Shown: piece after piece, positions 35,694-45,513 of the stretch
Position numbering within the stretch: position 1 is the first letter of the stretch
Layout of the letters: each line of letters begins with the position of its first letter
DNA from: Bordetella bronchialis
GTDB taxonomy: Bacteria; Pseudomonadota; Gammaproteobacteria; Burkholderiales; Burkholderiaceae_B
Reading direction: 5' to 3'
DNA length: 64,000 nucleotides
Assembly (NCBI RefSeq): GCF_001676705.1
Contig: NZ_CP016170.1
Coordinates: forward strand, 5,146,001-5,210,000
Position numbers and translations under genes: made by a program
The notes under the pieces: generated by a model
Database searches by the model: none
The model's input: only the letters and a program-made list of their open reading frames with translations
What the model was told of the DNA's origin: nothing

Positions 35694-38600
35694 ATGAGCG
35701 CTTGGGCCACTCTTACCACCGATACAGTCAGGCTGCCGCAGGCAGACGGAATAACGCCTCACACGGTCACGCTGACGCTGCTTATACCGGTAGAGGCTCC
35801 GTGGGTTGAATCCAAGTTCGTGCTTACGGGGGCCAACGACTCCGTAATTTTCCTGCGGACGGCGGACAACCAGACCCTGAGCCCGGACAGGCAGACCCTG
35901 ACCATGCCCTTGCAGAGCGTGACGACCGTCAAGTTCGTCTGCACGAATCCGGACGGCGATGGTGCTTATCTCAAGGTATTCGTCATGGATTCCGCGGGCG
36001 GAAGCTTCATGCCCGATCCGCCGGGCGGGTACTTCTCCTTCAGCGCGGCCGAACGCGTCGCCCCCCTGGATCAAGGCCAAGTACAGATCATCAGTGCGAA
36101 CGGGCGATACTGGATCGATGGCGCCTCGTCGTATTCGCCCTACACCGTGATGCTCACGACGAACGGGACGGACATCCGAACCCGTTTCGACATGCGCGTC
36201 GTCACGAACAACCAGGTCCGATTCAGTGCGAACCGATTGGGGCTGAAAAAACGGCCAGTGGGCAATGGTCAATACATCTTCGTGATGGAGCCTAACGAAA
36301 ATACCGGCACCGATCTGCTCATTCGGGACTACAACCCCGACACCGGCGCCTTCCGGCTCTGGGACCCCGAGACCGGGTACATGTGCGCCTTGGCGACGAT
36401 CGGGGGCATACAAGTCCCCGCCCTGATGCAGGGCGATGCCGGAGAACTGTTCACACTGAAGTATCTGTCGAAAGTTCCGGTACAGCCGCCGCAATCCCCG
36501 TACACGCTGCAATTGCAGGGCAACGACAATCTGGCGCCGCAGGCCGACGGGCTTACCCCGCATACCGCCACGGCCATCATCAGCAAGGACGGCAGCGCGG
36601 TCGCCAACTTCCCTTATCCCATCATCTTCAGCCTGCCCGATGACAACAGGACCGCACGCTTTATCCAGTTGGCCGGACAAACGCTGAGCGCCGATCGCAA
36701 GGAAGTCAGGGCGCCGGCCGATCCCGTGACAGGCAAGGCCAGCGTGCAGTTCGTGGACACCGCCACCAATGGCGAAGTCGTTGCCGTCCGGGCCACCGTG
36801 GAGATGGATCCGGGCAACAGCTCCTACTACCTGGAGTCCACGCCGACGTCCGTGGAGTTCACGTTCTCGCGCAACATCGGCGCGTCATTGGATCTGGAAC
36901 GCGGCTACGCGCTGATCGGAACCAATAAAGATAAGGATATGTACATCTATGAGGCCATCGCGGCAGCGAAAGGGCTGGGTGGGCTGGTCCAGAATCTGTG
37001 GAAAGCGACATTCACGCTTCCGGCCGATTCGTCCGCCACATTCCTGCCCGACGACAACCAGACGATCAGCGCGAACGGCAAGGTACTGACAGCTCAATTG
37101 AGCGAGGGCACGGCGTACGCGCACTTCCAGGACAGCAAGGCCAGCGGCGAGGTAGTCGCGGTGCAGGCCTATATCGAGAACAACGACATCTATCTGCCAT
37201 CGCACCCGCCCGAACTCGACTATCTCACCAATAGCAAGCTGAACTTGACCAGCCCGGATGAAGGCACAGCCACCCTGGCGAACGGCGTGGCACAACACAC
37301 CGCCACGGTCACGTTCGAGGGCGGCGATGTGCCGGCGGATTTCCTGGTGACCTTCAAGTTGAGCCCGGCCCGCGGCTCCAAAAAGGACATCAGCGCCTGG
37401 TTCGTCGACGAGACGGCAGGCCAGCGTGTGTTGGATAACGGTAGGACGCTCATTTCGCCACTGACCGACAAAAAGGCCTCGGTAAAGTTCGTGGACGACA
37501 GCCTCACGGGGGAAGCGGTATCGCTGGAAGCCTCCAACGAGGATCTGGGTCTCTTCTCCAATATCCTGACATTCGACTTCAATGACGTCCTGAAGCTGGA
37601 GAGCGATGGGGGCGCCTCCGTGGAAGCCGACGGCTATAGCACGTATAGCGCGACGGCCACGCTGCAGCAATCCCAGCAAGAGCCTTGGGATGTCACCTTC
37701 ACGCTGCCGACGGATGCCTCGGCCACGTTTGTCCCGCAGACGGGGCAACGGATTGGGGATGGCGGCACGAATCCCAGGATGCTCATCGCTCCGTTGGAAA
37801 ACAACGTCGCCAAGGTCAAGTTCGTCGACACGAACAAGAACGGCGAGACCGTGAAGCTGGGCGCGACGATCAAGAATGATGAGGTGAGTGGGGGCACGCT
37901 CAACTCGGTACCCGCGAAGGTTTCCTTCAAATTCGAAGCACTGCCCGGCGCCTTGGCGCTGGACCTGCGCGACAACAATCCAAACGTCCACCCACAGGCC
38001 GACGGGGTCGATTACTGCTCTGCGACCGCGACACTGGTAAACGGAACGGCGGGCAAGAACTACGAATGGATTGTGACCTTCAGCCTGCCGGAAGTCCAAT
38101 CCGCCCGATTCGTCGCCCAGGATGGCCAGACCTACGGTGGGACCGACGGAACCGACCGCACCATCCTGTATGCCAGGCTCTCGAACAACCAGGCCACGGC
38201 CCGATTTGTCGACGACAAGCCCAAAGGCGAAACCGTGGCGCTGAATGCCACCGTCGCCAATGACGTCGTGAAGTTACCCGCGTCGGCCGTGAATTTCACC
38301 TTCTCGGAGTTGCCCAAGCTCTACCTGAGCCTGGAAGGCGATGGCCTGCCCAGCGTGGCGGCCGACGGCACCAGCAAACACACGGCCACCGCCACGCTGA
38401 AAAAAGCCACCATCAATTACCCCTGGAACGTGACCTTTACCCTGCCCGCGAACAAATCCGCCACCTTCGTGCTGCAGGACAAGCAAACCTATGGCGATAC
38501 AGCGCACAAAGTCCTGGTCGCGCCGCTGGTCAACGACACCGCCACGGCACAGTTCGTGGATGTCAAGGGAGAGACCGTGGGGTTAAAAGCCGACATCGAC

Positions 38601-40604
38601 TACGACGACAACGATATCCTGCCCTCCGACCCGACGACCCTGAACTTCAAGTTCGTCGTCCCCCGTGGGGGGTCCTTCGATGATCCGAAGTACTTCCGCC
38701 ACGACGCCAACGCCAAGCAGCACGATATCTACCAGCTACTGGGGTCCGACTTCGTTGGGACCGGATATATCGAGGGTGCCTACTACATCTGCACCAACCC
38801 GAGCGGCGTAGCCAATGTCATGAACCATCCGCCGCCAGCCTTGGGACAGCCAGACAACGATAATTGGGCCCATGCATTCAATGCCACGGAAGACCAGTAC
38901 CTGGCTTATGACACCAAGGTCAAATCGGCCTATATCTTCGGCAATGGCAACCACTGCACGGGAATTGTCCTTTATTTCAATCCCTCCGGTAGCGACGGCA
39001 TAATCTCTCCCGATTACACACAACAGCCCGGCAAGTACTTCAAACAATATATGGAAACTCTCGGCTTTGTGTCGAGAAACGACTTGTCGGCATCATCCGA
39101 CTCCAGCGAACCGCATACAGGCTTCACAATTTCGCTAATGGAAGCCAATGGCGAGCCAGTCGACGCGACACATTCGCTGCTAGGGCCCACGGCTTATACC
39201 GCGGCAATCGCCGGCTCGCAGCAAATGGAACCGGTGTCTTCCCTCCCCACCGTCAACGCTAACGTTCCAATTGACTGGTGCGCACGTCGGTATTACACGT
39301 CAACGACGTCCGGATCGACGCAAATCGGCATGATGGTCAGTATGCCCAGTGGCGTTATGGCGACCTACGGGTGGAAGAATGTGGATGGTACGGCTCCGCT
39401 TCCTGTGACCGTATACGCCTACACCAAGTACAACGCCAACGTCTACAACGGCGGATTGGGGTACGACGGTACACACGTACAGCGGGGATTGGCATTCGGC
39501 AGCGACGACGACAACTACTGGCAGACCCATACCGACACGAATGCTTGGTCTCCCGACTTCTATTGGCGTCAAGACAATTATCGCGTTGTCATTCGGAACC
39601 GCGACGGGTCGTCCGTGAACGACCAGGCGGGCGATAAGAAGATCGCCGACTTCGCGGTCGACGGTGTTTCCGTGGAGATGAGTAGCGCGGATGGCAAGCC
39701 AAGCAGCGTCCAATTCCTAGGATATACCAGGAATTATTACACGACTGAAGAGTATATCTGCTGGAGCGGCACGCCAAAGCTGCAAAAGAATCTATGGCCC
39801 GGCTATCCGATCACGCTCGAAAGCGGAGAAAGCGCAGGTTCCATCACCCTGATATTTCTGTCGTACGTGAACTTGATTTCCCCTTTCTCATGCGTAACGT
39901 ACAAGAACGGCGATAGCCCTTGGCTGGGAAAAGTAACGTTCCACGACCAATACGGCAACCCAGGAGAGTTCTATGTCAATTTCAACCTTCCGTCGACCTA
40001 CTATCCAAAACAGTACGATCCTTCGCGCGACAGCTATCCTCGCAACGCCAGCATCATTCCAATAAAACTTGGAAATACGCAAATCTCCGGCTTCGACGAC
40101 GTCATCACGACCAACGCATCCAGTCCTCCGACGCTGACGCAATCGTACGCGTACTTGTTCTCGCTCAAAAGTACACAATGGGCATACCTGGATTCGAAAA
40201 CATTCCTGCAATCGCCACTGCGAGCAGAAAAGTTGACGCATGCCGGAGAAAGAAGCGACCGGTTCAAGTGGAGCTTCATATACCTGGTACCGACGCCTCC
40301 GTCAAACTCCATGGCGTTATATAACGCGGGATACGGTGGATTTTATTGGGGAGTACGATTGACGGTGGACAATCAACAGATGCCCAACGTGTTCGCCCGT
40401 CCCGAATTCGCGATCGGTTGCGTGATGCGCCCGGTGTGGACACAAAACGGTTTCATTATGCACGATGGGTTCTGGTCCGGAAGCCAATACGTATGGTGTT
40501 GGACACCTGAGAAAGACGGCGCAGCCATGTATGGGAATCCAACAGGCGGGAGTTTCGACAACCGCTGGCTATGGCGATTCACTCAGGACGAAACTGACTA
40601 TTGA
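35694..40604 (+). CDS. large Ig-like (Big_1/invasin-type) repeat protein
   Basis: A 1636-residue protein. Residues about 10-1000 contain at least six repeats of about 110-120 residues recognisable by ADG..HTATATL, then VTFTLP....ATF, then FVD....GE.V.L.A; ADG/ANG positions fall near residues 18, 285, 530, 645, 769 and 890. This is the Big_1/invasin Ig-like pattern. Residues about 1000-1636 form a Trp/Tyr/Asn-rich region with no family I recognise. No signal peptide, TM segment or LPxTG-type anchor is visible. Codon use is less GC-rich than in flanking genes. It precedes the Rhs shell and is probably its adhesin/delivery or scaffold partner; that role is inference. ATG 35694 has an AAGGAA SD. 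Confidence 0.8.
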   Translation: MSAWATLTTDTVRLPQADGITPHTVTLTLLIPVEAPWVESKFVLTGANDSVIFLRTADNQTLSPDRQTLTMPLQSVTTVKFVCTNPDGDGAYLKVFVMDSAGGSFMPDPPGGYFSFSAAERVAPLDQGQVQIISANGRYWIDGASSYSPYTVMLTTNGTDIRTRFDMRVVTNNQVRFSANRLGLKKRPVGNGQYIFVMEPNENTGTDLLIRDYNPDTGAFRLWDPETGYMCALATIGGIQVPALMQGDAGELFTLKYLSKVPVQPPQSPYTLQLQGNDNLAPQADGLTPHTATAIISKDGSAVANFPYPIIFSLPDDNRTARFIQLAGQTLSADRKEVRAPADPVTGKASVQFVDTATNGEVVAVRATVEMDPGNSSYYLESTPTSVEFTFSRNIGASLDLERGYALIGTNKDKDMYIYEAIAAAKGLGGLVQNLWKATFTLPADSSATFLPDDNQTISANGKVLTAQLSEGTAYAHFQDSKASGEVVAVQAYIENNDIYLPSHPPELDYLTNSKLNLTSPDEGTATLANGVAQHTATVTFEGGDVPADFLVTFKLSPARGSKKDISAWFVDETAGQRVLDNGRTLISPLTDKKASVKFVDDSLTGEAVSLEASNEDLGLFSNILTFDFNDVLKLESDGGASVEADGYSTYSATATLQQSQQEPWDVTFTLPTDASATFVPQTGQRIGDGGTNPRMLIAPLENNVAKVKFVDTNKNGETVKLGATIKNDEVSGGTLNSVPAKVSFKFEALPGALALDLRDNNPNVHPQADGVDYCSATATLVNGTAGKNYEWIVTFSLPEVQSARFVAQDGQTYGGTDGTDRTILYARLSNNQATARFVDDKPKGETVALNATVANDVVKLPASAVNFTFSELPKLYLSLEGDGLPSVAADGTSKHTATATLKKATINYPWNVTFTLPANKSATFVLQDKQTYGDTAHKVLVAPLVNDTATAQFVDVKGETVGLKADIDYDDNDILPSDPTTLNFKFVVPRGGSFDDPKYFRHDANAKQHDIYQLLGSDFVGTGYIEGAYYICTNPSGVANVMNHPPPALGQPDNDNWAHAFNATEDQYLAYDTKVKSAYIFGNGNHCTGIVLYFNPSGSDGIISPDYTQQPGKYFKQYMETLGFVSRNDLSASSDSSEPHTGFTISLMEANGEPVDATHSLLGPTAYTAAIAGSQQMEPVSSLPTVNANVPIDWCARRYYTSTTSGSTQIGMMVSMPSGVMATYGWKNVDGTAPLPVTVYAYTKYNANVYNGGLGYDGTHVQRGLAFGSDDDNYWQTHTDTNAWSPDFYWRQDNYRVVIRNRDGSSVNDQAGDKKIADFAVDGVSVEMSSADGKPSSVQFLGYTRNYYTTEEYICWSGTPKLQKNLWPGYPITLESGESAGSITLIFLSYVNLISPFSCVTYKNGDSPWLGKVTFHDQYGNPGEFYVNFNLPSTYYPKQYDPSRDSYPRNASIIPIKLGNTQISGFDDVITTNASSPPTLTQSYAYLFSLKSTQWAYLDSKTFLQSPLRAEKLTHAGERSDRFKWSFIYLVPTPPSNSMALYNAGYGGFYWGVRLTVDNQQMPNVFARPEFAIGCVMRPVWTQNGFIMHDGFWSGSQYVWCWTPEKDGAAMYGNPTGGSFDNRWLWRFTQDETDY

Positions 40605-40983
40605 TAGTGGGGCAATGCAGCTGGCGGCCCGGCCTGCCCAACGTGCCGAGCGGCGATATGCGTAGCGGACCTGAGGCAGGCCCATCGGTTCGCTGCATCG
40701 CGGCCGGACGAGGCGTGTGGTTGAGCCATGACCGTGACTCGAACGACAACCTGAAAGCAAAAGGTTTGAGCTCTCGTTGAAAAGTCGTCCACGCTCAGTT
40801 CGATATTCTCGACAGCAGTGAACCGTGTCCGGCACAACACTTCGCGCGCGCATGGGACGTCGCGGCCTCACGTGCCCCGATCACCGATCACCGCCAAGGC
40901 CCTGGGCGGCTGCGGCCCGTTTCGCACTGGTCAACAGTGCGGCCAACCTCACGCCTACTCGGCTATCGCACTGGAGACGCACA
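40605..40983. other. intergenic region between Ig-repeat gene and Rhs shell gene
   Basis: These 379 bp contain no convincing gene, although several frames are open because of composition. A TTGAAA at 40777-40782 is not followed by a good -10 element. A GGAGA SD precedes the Rhs ATG. I see no terminator hairpin, so co-transcription with the Ig-repeat gene is possible. Confidence 0.4.
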
Positions 40984-43900
40984 ATGAGCAACGCCCCTAG
41001 TTTTGTCAGCCAGGCCGGCAATTTCAGCAGCGCGGTGTCGGGGCAGGTCGACCCGCGCACCGGCCTTTATGGCACGAACATCACGCTCGGCAAAATCATC
41101 GGCAACCAGGGCATCGGTCCCGCCTGGCCCGTCACGCTGCAATACAGCCCGATGACCATTATCCAGGGCAACCAGGGTACCGACCTGAACCTGGGCGATG
41201 GCATTACGCTTTGCATGTCCATGTACGACACCCAGAACCAGATGCTGATCATGTCCACCGGCGAAAGCTACCCGGTGGATGAGTCCGCGGGTACGCCGGA
41301 CGGCGACGGGGGTGTGATTATCCCGCTGGTCCAATCCAAGCTGCAGAGCGTGACGTTCAAGCGCTATGACAGTTGCAATATTCCCTGGAAAGGTGGCGCC
41401 GCCATCACCTCCTGCTACAAGGTCATCCAGAAATCCGGCATGGTGGAAATCCTGCAGGGCGGCAATATGGGGAATCCCACCAAACTCCCCCTGCTGAGCA
41501 TTACCCCGTCCGGACAAGCCCTGGCGTTCCAATGGCAATACCAGGGCTCCACATGCTGGCTGGCCGCCGTGCTGGACGACACTGGCGCAACGCTGATGAA
41601 AGCGTCCCAGGACATGACGGTATTCACCTTCTATCCCGACACGCCGGAAAGCTATCAGGCGGAACTTATTTATCAGGCAGCCAGCAAGCTCACGCAAGTC
41701 AAGATCCGGAAAAGCGATACCGCCGATCCGCTGCTGAGCTGGACATTGAACTACGCCTCGTACTCCTCCGATCCCAAGTGGGCCGGATGGGTGACGGGCC
41801 TGGACCTGCCGGGCGGCGGCAGCGAGTCGGTCACGTATATGACCACCCATTCCTTCCCGCCGTCCGCCGGGCTTCCCGACCTGCCGGCGGTGCGCAGCCA
41901 TACCCAGACGCCAGGCGCCGGGCAGCCCGCCATCACGACGACCTACACCTACAGCTCGCAGCAGTCCGGGACGGACATGGACGGCCATAACTTTGTCGCC
42001 GGCGCGACGGATATGGCCAGCTGGAGCACCAACCGCGACAACCTGTACGACTATTCCAGCGCCTACGATTACGGCTCCGTCGAAACCTGCGTCGATCGCG
42101 TCACCACGCGCGTCTACAACAAATTCCATCTGCAAACCGTCGAGAAGGTCACGCAGGGGTCCGGCACCGATCAAAAGACCATCGTCATGCAGACCGCGTA
42201 TTACGCGGACGAGAGCGCCGCTTACCAGGACCTGCAGTACGCCTTCTTCCAGTGCCCCAAGACCAAAACCACGACCTGGGTAAATGGCAGCGATCCCGAC
42301 TCCGACCCCCACATCGCCGAAACCACGTCCTACGGCGACGACAGCAATCCCGGCTGGGACAATTGGGGCAACCCCTTGCGGATGACCGCGCCGGATGGCT
42401 TGTTCACGCAGTGGTCCTACTACGATGGCAGCACCGACACCTACGATACCCAGGACACGAGCAAGCTCCTCTGCCCCGCGGACCCCAACGGCTTCACCCG
42501 CTACGCGCAATGGATGAAGATCGATCCCAGCGGCGTCACGGGCGACTATATCGAGTCCGGCGCACCGGCGCAGCAGACGAACTTTACTTATGCGTCGGTG
42601 ACCCCCGCGGCGATCTCGTCGACCACGTCGTATGTCAACGGCCTGGTGCTGCAAAACTATTCCTCGCACACCAGCGGCAGCACCTTGATCGCCGAGGTCA
42701 CCCACGCCTATGACACCGGCGGCCAGCTGAACGCCGGACGTGTCACGCAGCAGGTGGCGACACATTATCCCGATGGCAAAACCGGCACTTCCAGCGCCAG
42801 CTACAAGAGCACCCAGTCCTTTACCTATACCGCCGGCACCTTCAGCTACCCGGCGCCGTCGGATACGGACAGCTATGCCGTCCTGACGACGACCCACACC
42901 TTGAAGGCCGACGACCCCGATGTGAAGGCGGAACAGGCCAACGGGCATCCGGCCGGCTATCTGCAGGTACAAGGCACCGTGACCACGTCCAACTACAGCG
43001 GGCGCAAGCTGCAGGAGACGGACACGGTGGGCAACGCCACCCAGTATCAATACGACTTCCTGGGACGGGTTACCTCGCGCAGCCTGAACGCGCTAAGCAC
43101 CGATGGCGCCACCAACACCTTCACCTACCAGTATGCGATCGCCGGGTCGCTGCTAGGCGATAGCGCCACCTACCCCTTCCAGGTATCCCAGACGGACCCC
43201 AACAATAACTCGGCGTGCTACACGATGGATGGGCTTCATCGGCGGATCCGGCACGACATCAACGCCCCGGACGTGCCGAACGGCGTCTCCACCTGGTGGA
43301 AGACCGAAACGCGCAGCTACGACAATATGGGGCGCCTGTCGACGCATACGGTGCTGGATTACGAAGTGGACGACGAAGGCAACCAGCAGGGCGATCCCTA
43401 CACCCTGGTGGCCACCACCCTGTATGACAACTGGGGCCAGGCAAAGCAGGTTTCCTACACCGACGACACGGCGGACCTGACGGTATACGACCCCGTGGGC
43501 AAGACCATCAGCCATACCCGCTGCGGCATGACGGATGGCCAGACCGTTACGCTGCGAACCGCATGGTACGTCACCACCTACGACTACAACGCCAACCGCA
43601 AGCCCATAAAGATGGAGCGCCGCCAAAGCGCGGCCACGCCGGATGCGGCCACGCCGTACAGCCAGCGCACGCGCACCTACAACGGTCTGTATTGGGTAAT
43701 GTCGGACACCGACGAGATGAACCGCAAGACCACCTATGCGCAGGACGCATGGGGCCGCACGACCGTCACGACCCTGCCCGACGCCACCTATACCACCTCG
43801 AACCAGATCAAAACGCCGGCCACCGTGGTTACCCGCGGCTATAGCCGCAAATCGCCCGCCTCATGGGTAAGCAGCATCACCGTCAACGGCTGGCTCACGG

Positions 43901-45402
43901 GCCAGGGCACGGCGCAGCAGGGAACCTGCACGGTAGGCACGCGCAACTTCAACAGCCTGGGGCGCATCACCAGCAAGACGGTGGGCGGGTGCACGTGGAC
44001 ATACCACTACCCGTACGACAGCACGGCCTTCGACGGCTATCCGCAGCCGGATTCCGCGGTCTCGCCCGATAACCAGACCTACCAGTACGAATACGACTAC
44101 GAGCACGATGCCGCCTTGCTCAAACTGACGGTGGCGCAGTACACCCAGCAGTTCGAGTACGAGCCGGTAACCGGCATCATGACGAGCGCCCAGCAGGACC
44201 TGCAGCAACAAGCCAGTACGCAGACCAGCCTGCTCAGCTTCCAGCCATTCCCGTCCGGCCGCCTGCAGGGCGAAACCATAGACTATCCGCAGCCGGACGC
44301 CCCACAAGCGCAGCAGGCCGACGCGTTCGAACGGACCACGTCGTACTGGTACACCATCGGCGGCGCGATGAGCAAGTATGTCCATGTCGACGGGGCGACG
44401 ACCGTGGTCCAGCGCGATGCACAGGGCAGGATTTCGTCCGTCGCGGATGACGATGTGACGGTAACGCCTCAGTACGACGATGCCGGGCGGCTGACGGGAT
44501 GGCAGTCCAAGGACGAGACCAATAACGACTATGTCCTGACGACGACGCTGACCCTGGACGACTTCGGCCGGGAGACCCAGCGCACGATACAGGACGTGAA
44601 TAATCTGTGGACGATCACGCAAGATCCCTCGTACTGGCAGAAGAATGACCTGCTGGGACAGCGCGTCACCGAGTTGAATTCGTCCACGCGCAGCGAGGTC
44701 TATACCTACGATGCGCGCAATCGCCTCAAGCAATGGAGCTGCGGCGTTACGGGCACCGACCTTCCGGCCCCTTGCGACCGATATGGCAACACGATGCGAA
44801 CGCAGGTGTTCACCTTCGATGCGCTGAATAACGTCACTACTGTCGTATCGCAGCTGAGCAACGCGTCGAGCACGGGGGTGAACACGACCACGTTCAGTTT
44901 CGACTACAGCACCGATCCCTGCCGTCTGCTCACCGGCACGAACAGCAAGCCGGAGATGGGCTATACAGCCAGCTTCACCGTGCAATACGACGCCGCCGGG
45001 CGGATCACGAACGACGGACAGGGCACCACGCTGAGCTATGACGCGATGGGACGCGTCAGTACCGCCGCCAGCGAACTGACCGGACTGAACGGCACTTACA
45101 CCTACGATGCCTTCAACCGCCAGGGCGTCACCACGTCGTCCGATACCGACAACGCCGTCAACTACTTCTACTACCGTTCCAACGAGCTGGTGAACCTGAT
45201 ACAGGGCAGCGGCAACAACATACGCCTGTACCGTTCGCTGTCGGGCGCGCCCGCGGCGCAATACAACAGCGCGGGAGACCAGGCCGGCGCATGGATGCTG
45301 GGGGCCGATCAATTGGGATCGGTATTGAATTCCAGCAATGGGCAGCCGTCGGACGTGGAGCAACGGGCTTATTCGCCCTACGGGGAAGAGTCGCTCAAGT
45401 AG
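40984..45402 (+). CDS. Rhs/YD-repeat shell protein lacking its core and tip
   Basis: A 1472-residue YD-repeat protein. The N-terminus (VSQAGNFSSAVSGQVDPRTG and GPAWPVTLQYSPM) starts the propeller/shell directly, without signal peptide, PAAR or SpvB domain. YD-type repeats (YDFLGRVTSR, YDNMGRLSTH, YDDAGRLTGW, YDAAGRITND, YDAMGRVSTA) run from about residue 690 to 1410. The end reads GADQLGSVLNS, then RAYSPYGEESLK and stop. In intact Rhs proteins this position is followed by the core (GxxGExxDPxTG...MRF.SPD). The core is missing here but present in the three small ORFs at 34350-35351, 51241-52185 and 52399-53343. No core remnant is found after the stop in any frame. Confidence 0.88.
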   Translation: MSNAPSFVSQAGNFSSAVSGQVDPRTGLYGTNITLGKIIGNQGIGPAWPVTLQYSPMTIIQGNQGTDLNLGDGITLCMSMYDTQNQMLIMSTGESYPVDESAGTPDGDGGVIIPLVQSKLQSVTFKRYDSCNIPWKGGAAITSCYKVIQKSGMVEILQGGNMGNPTKLPLLSITPSGQALAFQWQYQGSTCWLAAVLDDTGATLMKASQDMTVFTFYPDTPESYQAELIYQAASKLTQVKIRKSDTADPLLSWTLNYASYSSDPKWAGWVTGLDLPGGGSESVTYMTTHSFPPSAGLPDLPAVRSHTQTPGAGQPAITTTYTYSSQQSGTDMDGHNFVAGATDMASWSTNRDNLYDYSSAYDYGSVETCVDRVTTRVYNKFHLQTVEKVTQGSGTDQKTIVMQTAYYADESAAYQDLQYAFFQCPKTKTTTWVNGSDPDSDPHIAETTSYGDDSNPGWDNWGNPLRMTAPDGLFTQWSYYDGSTDTYDTQDTSKLLCPADPNGFTRYAQWMKIDPSGVTGDYIESGAPAQQTNFTYASVTPAAISSTTSYVNGLVLQNYSSHTSGSTLIAEVTHAYDTGGQLNAGRVTQQVATHYPDGKTGTSSASYKSTQSFTYTAGTFSYPAPSDTDSYAVLTTTHTLKADDPDVKAEQANGHPAGYLQVQGTVTTSNYSGRKLQETDTVGNATQYQYDFLGRVTSRSLNALSTDGATNTFTYQYAIAGSLLGDSATYPFQVSQTDPNNNSACYTMDGLHRRIRHDINAPDVPNGVSTWWKTETRSYDNMGRLSTHTVLDYEVDDEGNQQGDPYTLVATTLYDNWGQAKQVSYTDDTADLTVYDPVGKTISHTRCGMTDGQTVTLRTAWYVTTYDYNANRKPIKMERRQSAATPDAATPYSQRTRTYNGLYWVMSDTDEMNRKTTYAQDAWGRTTVTTLPDATYTTSNQIKTPATVVTRGYSRKSPASWVSSITVNGWLTGQGTAQQGTCTVGTRNFNSLGRITSKTVGGCTWTYHYPYDSTAFDGYPQPDSAVSPDNQTYQYEYDYEHDAALLKLTVAQYTQQFEYEPVTGIMTSAQQDLQQQASTQTSLLSFQPFPSGRLQGETIDYPQPDAPQAQQADAFERTTSYWYTIGGAMSKYVHVDGATTVVQRDAQGRISSVADDDVTVTPQYDDAGRLTGWQSKDETNNDYVLTTTLTLDDFGRETQRTIQDVNNLWTITQDPSYWQKNDLLGQRVTELNSSTRSEVYTYDARNRLKQWSCGVTGTDLPAPCDRYGNTMRTQVFTFDALNNVTTVVSQLSNASSTGVNTTTFSFDYSTDPCRLLTGTNSKPEMGYTASFTVQYDAAGRITNDGQGTTLSYDAMGRVSTAASELTGLNGTYTYDAFNRQGVTTSSDTDNAVNYFYYRSNELVNLIQGSGNNIRLYRSLSGAPAAQYNSAGDQAGAWMLGADQLGSVLNSSNGQPSDVEQRAYSPYGEESLK

Positions 45403-45513
45403 CGGGTAGGCCGGATAGCGATACGCGGCCGTAGCGCGGGGATCGCGGTGGCGAAACGCGGCCGTCTTCGCAGGCGGCCGCGGCGCTTCGCTGCATCATG
45501 GCCGGCCGGTCAG

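Noticed and set aside
40984..45402. Classification of the Rhs shell as a TcB subunit of a Tc toxin.
   Set aside because: There is no SpvB or FG-GAP/TcdB middle domain, and no TcA gene is present. Only the leaderless character and the YD repeats are shared.
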